From the NCBI GenBank assembly GCA_902802585.1, contig CADCMR010000022.1, forward strand, positions 1-45,664: a DNA stretch of 45,664 nucleotides. Reading direction: 5' to 3'. The stretch's first letter is position 1. The number at the start of each line of letters is the position of its first letter. Position numbers and translations under genes: made by a program. The notes under the pieces are model-generated. The model saw only the letters and a list, made by a program, of their open reading frames with translations. It did not search any database and was not told where the DNA came from. Of the stretch, positions 25,959 to 33,864 are shown piece after piece. This stretch comes from an uncultured bacterium (lineage in GTDB: Bacteria > Verrucomicrobiota > Lentisphaeria > Victivallales > UBA1829).

Positions 25959-26981
25959 TTACTTCAGCGGTTCCGTAATGGCTTCCTTGGTCTGCTTGAC
26001 TTCCTTGATGGTGCCGTCTTCGTTGAAGAAGAGTTCGTCGACGCAGACGGAACGGCGGAGGCTCTGACCTCTCTGACCGTCGCGGTCAAGCTTGCCGTTG
26101 TGGTAGAAGAGATAGGTGTGCCCCTTGTAGTCGACCACGCCGGGGTGAATCGTGAAGCTGTTCTCGGCGGCGCCGGTGACCATTCCGCGGAACGTCCAGG
26201 GACCGCGCGGATTTTCGGCGGTGGAGTAGTTGATGCACTCGCCGCCGCGTCCGCCGGAGCCGGCGTAGATGTTGTAGTAGAGGCCGTTGCGCTTATAGAG
26301 CCACGGACCCTCGATATAACGCTGGAGCTTCAGGTCGGTGATCTCGCCGTCGATCTCGGTCATGTTGTCTTTCAGCTTCGCGATGTAGGAATTCTGTCCC
26401 CACGCGAGCCAGGCGGTGCCGTCGTCGTCGATCAGCACGGTCGGGTCGATGTCATTCCAGCCGCGGCCGGGGGTGTCCTTATCCTCGACGAGCGGCTTCG
26501 GATGCGGAACGAACGGACCGACCGGGGTGTCGCCGATGGCGACGCCGATGCACTGACCGCCGGTCGGGGTATTGTAGGTCACGTACCAATAGAACTTGTC
26601 GCCCTTCTGGATGCACTGCGCCGCCCAGGCGATGCCCTTCTTACCGTTCGGGAAATCTTCCGGACGGAGCTTCACGCCGTGGCTGCGCCAGTGGACCATA
26701 TCGGTCGTGGAGTAGACGCGCCAGTCGGCGATGTTGTAGTTGCCGGGCAGGCCGATGTTCTCGCCGTCCTTGTAGATGTCTTCGCCGGTGTAGACGTACA
26801 GGCGGTCGCCGACCACCAGCGGAGCCGGGTCGCACGTCCAGGCGTCCGTGAAGATCGGGTTTCCGCTGGGCTCCAGGTCGACGCCGTCATAGAGGACGTC
26901 TTTGGAGGACGACTGGCAGGCAGTCATCGCGAGGGAAAGAGCGGAGACCGCTCCGGCGAGGAGGAAAAGTTTTGCTTTCAT
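25959..26981 (-). CDS. Glycoside hydrolase family 43, lipoprotein
   Basis: 340 residues from the ATG at 26981, preceded by AAGGTG. The signal peptide ends in a lipobox (LAMTAC, C22), so it is probably anchored in a membrane facing the periplasm or outside. The five-bladed propeller motifs of GH43 are present: DAWTCDPAPLVV with the base D51, DIDPTVLIDDDG with D179, and RYIEGPWLYKRNG with the acid E224. GH43 enzymes remove arabinose or xylose from hemicellulose; DVYxY-like blades alone do not tell which. It has its own promoter at 27071-27099. Confidence 0.92.
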   Translation of the reverse strand: MKAKLFLLAGAVSALSLAMTACQSSSKDVLYDGVDLEPSGNPIFTDAWTCDPAPLVVGDRLYVYTGEDIYKDGENIGLPGNYNIADWRVYSTTDMVHWRSHGVKLRPEDFPNGKKGIAWAAQCIQKGDKFYWYVTYNTPTGGQCIGVAIGDTPVGPFVPHPKPLVEDKDTPGRGWNDIDPTVLIDDDGTAWLAWGQNSYIAKLKDNMTEIDGEITDLKLQRYIEGPWLYKRNGLYYNIYAGSGGRGGECINYSTAENPRGPWTFRGMVTGAAENSFTIHPGVVDYKGHTYLFYHNGKLDRDGQRGQSLRRSVCVDELFFNEDGTIKEVKQTKEAITEPLK

Positions 26982-27070
26982 GTTTTTTTCACCTTGGGTT
27001 ATTGAGTAGTGAAGGTAAGGAAACATCGTTTTAAGGTAAATCCCGCACAGGACGGGACACCGTTTGTGAT

Positions 27071-27099
27071 AATGTAACGCGCCCGTTCGTGTTTTTCAA
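27071..27099 (-). promoter_or_regulatory. Promoter of the GH43 gene
   Basis: TTGAAA (27094-27099), 17 bp and TACATT (27071-27076) on the minus strand. Confidence 0.65.
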
Positions 27100-27233
27100 G
27101 CGCTTTTTCGTTCAGGAATGCCATGTTTTTCCGCGGAAAAGATTTTTGCCGTGTTAACTAACGCGACAAATCATAACATTGAGGAGGAAATGATCGCGGA
27201 CTGGTCGCCAATCGTCAATGAACAGGGGGACTC

Positions 27234-28628
27234 TTACAGGAAGGGGTATTTCGCGAGGAAGAGGAGCGAAGCGCCGATCAGGATGGGGTTGACGCGTTCG
27301 CGGTGTCCGCAGAGCAGATTGACAATGGTCCACGCGATGAAGCCGAACCCGATGCCGTCGGCGATGTTGTAGGAGAACGGCATGACGATGATCGCGACGA
27401 GGCACGGGAAGAACTCGGTGAGGTCGTTGAAGTTGATATGCCTGATCTGCGAGATCATCAGGAACCCAACCATGATGAGGGCGGGAGCAGTGGCGAACGC
27501 CGGGATCGCCGTGAAGACCGGAGCGAACAGCACCGACAGTAGGAATAGCACGGCGGTCACGCAGGCGGTCAGTCCGGTCCGGCCGCCCTCGGAAACGCCT
27601 GTGGCGGATTCGACGTAGGACGTGGTGGTCGTGGCGCCGAGCAGCGCGCCGGCGGTGGTCGCGACGGCGTCCGCGAGCAGGGCCTCCTTCAGGCGCGGCA
27701 TCCGCCCTTCCTTGTCCAGCATGTTTGCGGAGGTCGCCACTCCGGTCAGCGTGCCAAGTGTGTTAAAGAGGTCGTCGAACAGCAGTGTGAACACCACAAT
27801 CAGGAAGTTGCCGGACAGGAGGAGCTTCCATCCGGTCAGATGCGAGCCTTCCTGCGACCATTTGTCCGCGTCCAGGCATTCGCCGAAGAGCGAGCCGAAT
27901 TCCCTGAACGCGCCGCCGATGCTGCCGAGGTTCAGCGAGGGATACAGCGAGTACAGTTTCGCCTCCGGATTGACCTGATAAAGACCCGCCGCCTGGCAGA
28001 TCATGCCGAGCCCCCACGTGAAAAGGATCCCGATCAGGATCGCGCCGCGGACGCGCCTGTGGAACAGCACGACCGTCACGAGGAGTCCGATCAGCGCCAG
28101 CGTGGCGCAGATACCGTTCGTGTGCCATGCGTTGCGGAACGACACGAGCGTGGTCAGACACGATCCGTCCACGATGATCCTTCCCCCCTGGAACCCGATG
28201 AACACGATGAAGAAGCCGATGCCCACGCCGATGGCGGTTTTCAGGGGCAGAGGAATGGCGTTGAATATCTTTTCGCGGACCGGGACCAGCGTGCAGACCA
28301 GGAATATGATGCCCTCCACGAATACAGCCATCATCCCGAACTGCCACGAAATCCCCATGCCCATCACCACGGAGAACGCGAAGAACGGCACGATGCCGAC
28401 GCCCGGCGCCAGCGCGAACGGGTATTTCGCGACGAGCCCCATCAGGACCGTGCCGATGAACGACGCGACGGCGGCGGCGATGACCGCTCCGCCCGCCGGA
28501 ATCCCAATCTCACCCATGACGCTCGGATAAACAGCCAGAATATAGACCATGGACAGGAAGGTGGTGATTCCGGCGATGATTTCGGTCTTGACGGTCGTAC
28601 CGTTTTCGGCGAGGCGGAAATAAGACAT
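27234..28628 (-). CDS. NCS2-family purine permease (AzgA/GhxP-like)
   Basis: 464 residues from the ATG at 28628 (MSYFRLAENG). An ATG four codons upstream is also open, but its GAAGG is too close, while the same GAAGGA serves 28628. About twelve to fourteen helices are present. Family motifs include TEIIAGITTFLSMVYIL, ALAPGVGI, FQGG, LFDDLFNTLGTLTGVA and ATTTTSYVESATGVSEGGRTG. These are characteristic of the AzgA branch of NCS2, which imports adenine, guanine or hypoxanthine with protons. The short leader of about 60 nt leaves no room for a purine riboswitch. It interrupts the glycoside hydrolase group and has no obvious functional link to it. Confidence 0.92.
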   Translation of the reverse strand: MSYFRLAENGTTVKTEIIAGITTFLSMVYILAVYPSVMGEIGIPAGGAVIAAAVASFIGTVLMGLVAKYPFALAPGVGIVPFFAFSVVMGMGISWQFGMMAVFVEGIIFLVCTLVPVREKIFNAIPLPLKTAIGVGIGFFIVFIGFQGGRIIVDGSCLTTLVSFRNAWHTNGICATLALIGLLVTVVLFHRRVRGAILIGILFTWGLGMICQAAGLYQVNPEAKLYSLYPSLNLGSIGGAFREFGSLFGECLDADKWSQEGSHLTGWKLLLSGNFLIVVFTLLFDDLFNTLGTLTGVATSANMLDKEGRMPRLKEALLADAVATTAGALLGATTTTSYVESATGVSEGGRTGLTACVTAVLFLLSVLFAPVFTAIPAFATAPALIMVGFLMISQIRHINFNDLTEFFPCLVAIIVMPFSYNIADGIGFGFIAWTIVNLLCGHRERVNPILIGASLLFLAKYPFL

Positions 28629-28697
28629 TTGTTCGTACATCCTTCGGGGAGGAGGTTAGCGGAGCATGGATTCAGGGGGGAACAAAAGAATGCAATA

Positions 28698-28725
28698 AAT
28701 ATACCGCGTTTTCCGGCTTTTTCAA
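28698..28725 (-). promoter_or_regulatory. Promoter of the NCS2 permease
   Basis: TTGAAA (28720-28725), 16 bp and TATATT (28698-28703) on the minus strand. Confidence 0.7.
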
Positions 28726-28765
28726 ATACGGGATTCCATGCCCTTCACGACAAACAATATTCCTT

Positions 28766-28805
28766 TTGAAAAAAAGCCATGCCGGACACGAGGGCCAGGC
28801 ATGGC
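28766..28805 (-). terminator. Strong terminator after GH115
   Basis: On the minus strand GCCATGCC (798-805 of this kilobase) pairs with GGCATGGC (776-783), followed by seven Ts. It lies 30 bp beyond the GH115 stop and just before the NCS2 promoter. Confidence 0.85.
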
Positions 28806-28834
28806 ATAGGTTTTCGGAGATTCTGCGGGAAAAC

Positions 28835-31780
28835 TTATTTGGTCTTCACCGGGGTGCTGAACTTCGGACCGAAGTAGGTCTGCGGGAGTCTGCCGGAGGA
28901 GATCACGATCTTCTCCACGACGACCGCCGGATCGACCATGTAGATCTTGAAGGTGTGCGTGCCCGCGGTCGTGATATCGAGCTGCGTACGCATCCTGCGG
29001 ATGTTTTCCTTCACGTTCTGATCCCAGTTGGTCCCGCCGGATTCAAACGTCTGCCTGTAGGAACCGCGCTGGACGTTTCCGTAGGCGTCGATCACATTCG
29101 GCTTGGCGTCGTCGATGCCGACCGCGACGCGGAGACCGCGGTCCGGGACGAAGTTCAAGGTCGGGGACGTGTAGAGCGTGATGTCGTACTTGCCCGGCTC
29201 GGAGATGTAGATCGGATACTCCATGCTCGGAGCCTTGGTGTAGTCGGTGACGCTGTCGGCGGTCACGGGGAAGATGCACATGCCGCCGTCCGCGCGTCCG
29301 TAGTCCGGGATGAACTTCCAGGTCACGTCGCCGACGGCGTTGACCTTGGCGGCCTGGCCGGCTGGGATGGAGATCGGGCCTGCGAGCGCGCCCCAGAGGG
29401 TCTTTTCGCCCTTGACCGCCGCCGGTGCGTCGGCCTTGACGGCGGAGACGCGGATCTTCGCGGTGCCGTTCGGACCGGTGACTTCGATCGTGCCGGCGTT
29501 GATGCCGTTCTTCGCCTTCGACCAGTCGATCTCGACGTTCACGGGGACGTCGATGACGGCGGCGATGTCTTCGGTCACGTCGGTCTTGATCCACGGTTCG
29601 GAGGCTTTGACCGTGAACTTGGCTTCCTTCGAGCCGCGGGCGAAGACTTCAAACACGTGCTTGTCAGGGTTCCAGCTGTCGAACACGGGGAGCATGAGCT
29701 CTTCCGTGGCGGGCCATGCCTGATTGTTGTTCTCGACCGCCACGCCGATCTCGGAGACGTCTGGAACGCTCACCTCAGTAAGGCGCGGCATTTCGTTGCT
29801 GTTCGGGGTGTCCCAGCCGTTGCGGGAGGTGCCGATGTGCGGCTGGTCCATCATGTGGATCCACTTGCCGCCGGCGATCTCCTTGTTGTACACATCGCCG
29901 AGCTTCTTGTCTTCTTCGAAGAGCTGGCGCGCGGCAAACGCGAACTCGTTGGCGGAGGCGCGACCCTGCTGCGCGTAGAGACGGTTCTTGCCGACTGCGA
30001 TCTGCATTTCGGCGACCTGCGCGGAAGCCTTCACCGGGTGGTAGACGAGCTGGAAGTAGGCGTCCTGGTATTCCTTCGGCATTTTTTCCTTGATCGCCTC
30101 GGCGCGGGCGACGAGCTTCAGCCACGCCTCGACGACGCCGTCCGCCTCGCGGTCGTTGACCACGCTGAACGTGTTGGCGTCAAGGATTTCCGGCTTGCGC
30201 CAGGCGTTGTATTTCGCGTACTTCGACACGATATCGGCGATCTCCACGGCGTATTCCTCGCCGAACTGTTCCGTAGCCCAGTTGATCATGTATTCGCCGA
30301 TCTTGTCCTGCGGGATGGCGTCCGGATCATACGCGAACTTCAGCACGAAGTCGATCGGAATTTCCATCGGCTTCAGGTCGCCGGTGTTCAGGATCCAGAG
30401 TTTGTCCGCGCCCCAGCGGTAGGTCAGGTTCAGCTGTTCCCAGAGTTTCGGGACCGGGCTGACGTTCAGCCAGCGGTAGCTGTGGGGGCCGCCGACATAG
30501 TCGACGTGGTAGTACATGCCGGCGCCGCCGGAACGCTTGCGTTCTTCCGGGGTGGGCAGACGGCGCACGTTGCCCCAGTTGTCGTCGCACCAGAGGATGA
30601 TGACGTCGTCGGGCACACGCATGCCGCTGTCGTAGTAGTCCTGAACTTCCTTATAAATAGCCCACATCTGCGGCACTTCGGACACGGGCTTGCCGTACGC
30701 CTCTTCGATCAGCGTGCGCTGGTCCTTGATGACGTCGGTCAAAATCTTGATGTTGTCCTCCATCTTGGAGCCGCGACCGCCCATGGGTTCGTCGCCGTCG
30801 CCGCGCATGCCGATAGTCACGAGGTTGTCGTACTTGGCGTTGCGGGTGATGCCCTCTTTCCAGAAGTTGTAGAGGTTTTCCTTGTTCGTGTTGTAGTTCC
30901 ACGCGCCAAGACGGTTGCCGCGGTTGCGCTTCGTCCATTCCTCCTGGTTGCGCATCATGGGCTCGTGGTGGCTGGTGCCCATCACGATGCCGTATTCGTC
31001 GGCGAGACGCGGGTTCTCCGGGTCGTCCTCGTTGAACGCCTTGCCCCACATCGCCGGCCAAAGGTAGTTGCCCTTGAGGCGGAGGATCAGTTCAAACATG
31101 TGGACGTACATCTTGGAGTTGATGCCGCCGAACTGGGCGCGCGCCCACGGACCGAACGCCGGTTCCTCGTCGTTGATGAAGATGCCGCGGTATTTCACCT
31201 TCGGCGGTCCCTGCACGAACGTGCCGGGGACGATGTAGAGGGAGTCGTGCTTCTTGGCGGGGACGTCAGCCCACCAGTACCACGGGGAGACGCCGATCTT
31301 CTCGGAGATGTCGTAGATGCCGAAGATCGTGCCGCGCTTGTCGCTGCCAGCGACCACCAGGCTGCCGTCCACGGTCTGGATCAGGAACGATTCCCACTGC
31401 CCCTTGATCTTCGACACGTCGATTTTCTTGGCGGCGACCAGTCCGTCGATGAGCTTGCTCTTCCCGATCGTCCCGACCACCACGGAGCCTTTTTCGATCG
31501 AACTTGCGTTCGTGACGACTTCCGACGCCTTGCCGGTCACTTTGCCGACGTCGTCGCCGAGGTCTTTCGCGGCGCGGATCACGCCCGCCCAGTCGGCGGA
31601 ATCGACGAGAATCTTTGCGGAGGCGCCGTCCTTCGCGAGCTGGAACGCGCCGGGCGCGCTGTCGAACATCACGTAGGGGGTGGCGGCCGCGCCCATCTGC
31701 GACGGCTGCTGCGCGGAAACGTCCCGTGCGGCGGCCAGCGCGAGAACGCAGCAGGCGGAGAGAATGACTTTTTTCAGCAT
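28835..31780 (-). CDS. GH115 xylan alpha-1,2-glucuronidase
   Basis: 981 residues from the ATG at 31780, chosen over an upstream GTG/ATG frame because GAGGAAATTTAAC precedes it and a signal peptide begins there (LKKVILSACCVLALAAA). GH115 landmarks follow in order: VVVGTIGKS, GSDKRGTIFGIYDISE, SPWYWWADVP, KYRGIFINDEEPAFGPWA, NYLWPAMW, GTSHHEPMMRN, TIGMRGDGDEPM, ILWCDDNWGNVRRLP and YYHVDYVGGPHSYRWLN. The C-terminal 200 residues are beta-rich, as in other GH115 enzymes. These enzymes remove (4-O-methyl)glucuronic acid from xylan. It is secreted and divergent from the GH29 gene across a 290-bp region with a promoter for each. Confidence 0.95.
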   Translation of the reverse strand: MLKKVILSACCVLALAAARDVSAQQPSQMGAAATPYVMFDSAPGAFQLAKDGASAKILVDSADWAGVIRAAKDLGDDVGKVTGKASEVVTNASSIEKGSVVVGTIGKSKLIDGLVAAKKIDVSKIKGQWESFLIQTVDGSLVVAGSDKRGTIFGIYDISEKIGVSPWYWWADVPAKKHDSLYIVPGTFVQGPPKVKYRGIFINDEEPAFGPWARAQFGGINSKMYVHMFELILRLKGNYLWPAMWGKAFNEDDPENPRLADEYGIVMGTSHHEPMMRNQEEWTKRNRGNRLGAWNYNTNKENLYNFWKEGITRNAKYDNLVTIGMRGDGDEPMGGRGSKMEDNIKILTDVIKDQRTLIEEAYGKPVSEVPQMWAIYKEVQDYYDSGMRVPDDVIILWCDDNWGNVRRLPTPEERKRSGGAGMYYHVDYVGGPHSYRWLNVSPVPKLWEQLNLTYRWGADKLWILNTGDLKPMEIPIDFVLKFAYDPDAIPQDKIGEYMINWATEQFGEEYAVEIADIVSKYAKYNAWRKPEILDANTFSVVNDREADGVVEAWLKLVARAEAIKEKMPKEYQDAYFQLVYHPVKASAQVAEMQIAVGKNRLYAQQGRASANEFAFAARQLFEEDKKLGDVYNKEIAGGKWIHMMDQPHIGTSRNGWDTPNSNEMPRLTEVSVPDVSEIGVAVENNNQAWPATEELMLPVFDSWNPDKHVFEVFARGSKEAKFTVKASEPWIKTDVTEDIAAVIDVPVNVEIDWSKAKNGINAGTIEVTGPNGTAKIRVSAVKADAPAAVKGEKTLWGALAGPISIPAGQAAKVNAVGDVTWKFIPDYGRADGGMCIFPVTADSVTDYTKAPSMEYPIYISEPGKYDITLYTSPTLNFVPDRGLRVAVGIDDAKPNVIDAYGNVQRGSYRQTFESGGTNWDQNVKENIRRMRTQLDITTAGTHTFKIYMVDPAVVVEKIVISSGRLPQTYFGPKFSTPVKTK

Positions 31781-31845
31781 GTTAAATTTCCTCATGTTGA
31801 TGTGAAAAATTGACGAAAGTTGTTTGTTATATGTCAATCGACCAT

Positions 31846-31874
31846 ACTATAATACTTGGACTCCGTTTTTTCAA
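31846..31874 (-). promoter_or_regulatory. Promoter of the GH115 gene
   Basis: TTGAAA (31869-31874), 17 bp and TATAGT (31846-31851) on the minus strand. Confidence 0.7.
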
Positions 31875-31991
31875 ATCGTTTCTACCGCCAGACAGACTTT
31901 TTTTCGATATTTCCCGCGCTTTCTTTTCTGGATGACGTAACCGGAACGTTTCCTTTTTCGCGTTAAATTTAGTTAAAAGACGTTATGGCAC

Positions 31992-32019
31992 TTGAAAATG
32001 CTTTCCGGGCGGATATATT
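31992..32019 (+). promoter_or_regulatory. Promoter of the GH29 gene
   Basis: TTGAAA (31992-31997), 16 bp and TATATT (32014-32019) followed by ATC. It is divergent from the GH115 promoter 117 bp away, so the 118-bp gap between them is where shared regulators could bind. Confidence 0.72.
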
Positions 32020-32072
32020 ATCGAATGTTTTAGTTTCTGAAACACCAACCCCTCACAAAAGGAGTTCCACAC

Positions 32073-33653
32073 ATGAAAAACAAGCTCAAGCCGGCCGCGA
32101 TCCTCTTTGCCGCCGCCGCAGTGTCCGCCCTGCCCTCCTGCGCATCGGAGGAATCGGTCAAGCCTCTGTTCGAGCCCACGCTCGAATCCCTCGAAGCGCA
32201 TTACCAGACCCCGGAATGGTACAAGGATGCAAAGTTCGGTATCTTCGCACACTGGGGTCCGCAGTGCGAGCCGGAATCCGGCGACTGGTACGCCCGCAAC
32301 ATGTATATCCCGAACGAATGGCAGTTCAGACGCCACCAGGAGAAATACGGCGACCAGAAGAAAACCGGCTTCAAGGACATCATCCACATGTGGAAAGCCG
32401 AGAAATGGGATCCGCAGGACCTCGCGAAGCTCTTCAGCGGCATGGGCGCGAAGTACGTCGTCTCCCTCGCGAACCATCATGACAACTTCGACATGTGGGA
32501 CAGCAAGTATCAGGAGTGGAACTCCGTCCGCCTCGGTCCGAAGCGCGACATCGCGAAGGAATGGAAGAAAGCCGTGCTGGGCGCGGGCATGCACTGGGGC
32601 GCCAGCATCCACGCCTCCCACGCCTGGTGCTGGTACGAGCCCTCGCGCAACTACGACGGCCTGCTGAAGAAGGAGGACGGCGCGGGCACGTGGTGGGGCG
32701 AAATGGGTCTTGATCCGCAGGAACTCTACGCACAGAACCACGAGGCGTCCCGCGACAACCGCCATTGGGACTGGGATCCGAACCGCGTCGTGCCGCCCTC
32801 GCAGGAATACCGCGACAAGTTCATGAAGCGCCACAAACAGTTCATCGACGACTACGAGCCGGAGATCGTCTACTACGACGACACCGTGATGCCGTTCTAT
32901 CCCACGTTCAATGACGGCGTCGAGTTGACCGCCTACTACTACAATACCATGCTCCAGAAGCACCACGGCAAACAGGAAGTCGTGGCTTGCGGAAAGGTGC
33001 TGAATGAAGACCAGCGCAAGGCAATGGTCTGGGACGTCGAGCGCGGCGTGCCCGGCCAGATGGTCACCCCGTACTGGCAGACCGACACCTGCATCGGCTC
33101 CTGGCACTACGACCGCGGCATCTACGACCGCAACGGCTACAAGTCTGCCGAGACCGTTATCCGCATGCTCATCGACATCGTCAGCAAGGGCGGAAACCTG
33201 CTCCTCAGCGTGCCCATCCGTGCCGATGGCACCGTCGACGAGAAGGAACGCGTGACCTGCGCCGGCATCGGCGACTGGATGAAGGTCAACGGCGAAGGCA
33301 TCTACGGCACGCGCACCTGGAAGAAGTTCGGCTCCGGTCCGCAGGCGAACGGTCCCGGAGAACGCCTCAACGCCCAGGGATTCAACGAAGGACGCGGCAA
33401 GCCCGCCACCGCCGAAGACCTCCGATACACCACTAAGGACGGCAACCTCTACGTCTTCACGCTCGTCGTCCCGAAGCCCGGCGCGAAAGTCACCGTCCCG
33501 GACCTCGACGCCAAGGTAAAGAAGGTCTCCCTGCTCGGTTCTTCCAAGGACGTCAAATGGGCGAACGACGGCTCCACGCTTACCATCGACGCACCCGAAG
33601 CCGATCCTAACCTGAAGATCTCCCTCTGTTTCAAGGTCGAATTCGACAAGTAA
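32073..33653 (+). CDS. GH29 alpha-L-fucosidase, lipoprotein
   Basis: 526 residues. The start follows AAGGAGTTCCACAC. The signal peptide ends in SALPSC (C23 as lipidation site). The family core is clear: WYKDAKFGIFAHWGPQ, YARNMYIP, FKDIIHMWKAEKWDPQDLA, GAKYVVSLANHHDNFDMW, then EIVYYDDTVMP, where D269 or D270 is the expected nucleophile. GGNLLLSVPIRADGTVDE and GIYGTRTWK follow near the end of the barrel, and a small beta domain closes the protein. It would release fucose from host or plant glycans at the cell surface. Confidence 0.94.
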   Translation: MKNKLKPAAILFAAAAVSALPSCASEESVKPLFEPTLESLEAHYQTPEWYKDAKFGIFAHWGPQCEPESGDWYARNMYIPNEWQFRRHQEKYGDQKKTGFKDIIHMWKAEKWDPQDLAKLFSGMGAKYVVSLANHHDNFDMWDSKYQEWNSVRLGPKRDIAKEWKKAVLGAGMHWGASIHASHAWCWYEPSRNYDGLLKKEDGAGTWWGEMGLDPQELYAQNHEASRDNRHWDWDPNRVVPPSQEYRDKFMKRHKQFIDDYEPEIVYYDDTVMPFYPTFNDGVELTAYYYNTMLQKHHGKQEVVACGKVLNEDQRKAMVWDVERGVPGQMVTPYWQTDTCIGSWHYDRGIYDRNGYKSAETVIRMLIDIVSKGGNLLLSVPIRADGTVDEKERVTCAGIGDWMKVNGEGIYGTRTWKKFGSGPQANGPGERLNAQGFNEGRGKPATAEDLRYTTKDGNLYVFTLVVPKPGAKVTVPDLDAKVKKVSLLGSSKDVKWANDGSTLTIDAPEADPNLKISLCFKVEFDK

Positions 33654-33690
33654 TCCGCATCCGCCTCGAAACGGCATAAAGACATTCCAT

Positions 33691-33725
33691 GGCATATCGG
33701 ATTCCGTTCCGGTATGCTTTTTTTT
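33691..33725 (+). terminator. Terminator after GH29
   Basis: Ten-bp stem GCATATCGGA (33691-33700) with TCCGGTATGC (33707-33716), one G-T pair, a six-base loop and then nine Ts. It lies 38 bp past the GH29 stop. Confidence 0.85.
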
Positions 33726-33747
33726 GAAACAAAATGCCGTATTCCGG

Positions 33748-33775
33748 TTGCAACTCGCGCCGCCGGGCTTATATT
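33748..33775 (+). promoter_or_regulatory. Promoter of the GH3 gene
   Basis: TTGCAA (33748-33753), 16 bp of very GC-rich spacer and TATATT (33770-33775) followed by ATCC, nearly the same -10 context as the GH29 promoter. Confidence 0.65.
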
Positions 33776-33864
33776 ATCCTGATTCATTATCCGTAATACC
33801 CCCAAACAGGGCGGAACGTTTTTTTTGAAATATTGTCCCGTCCAAACCGTCACAGGAGCGATCC

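Noticed and set aside
27190..27372. Plus-strand 60-codon ORF after a strong GAGGAGGAA
   Set aside because: Most of it is antisense to the NCS2 permease 3' end, the ribosome binding site is too close to the ATG, and no promoter precedes it.
28629..28697. Purine riboswitch before the NCS2 permease
   Set aside because: The leader from the mapped promoter is only about 60 nt and shows no three-way junction motifs.
28766..31813. About 1015-codon open frame on the plus strand opposite GH115
   Set aside because: GH115 on the other strand is unambiguous; the mirror frame is His/Asp/Val-rich and has no ribosome binding site or recognisable fold.
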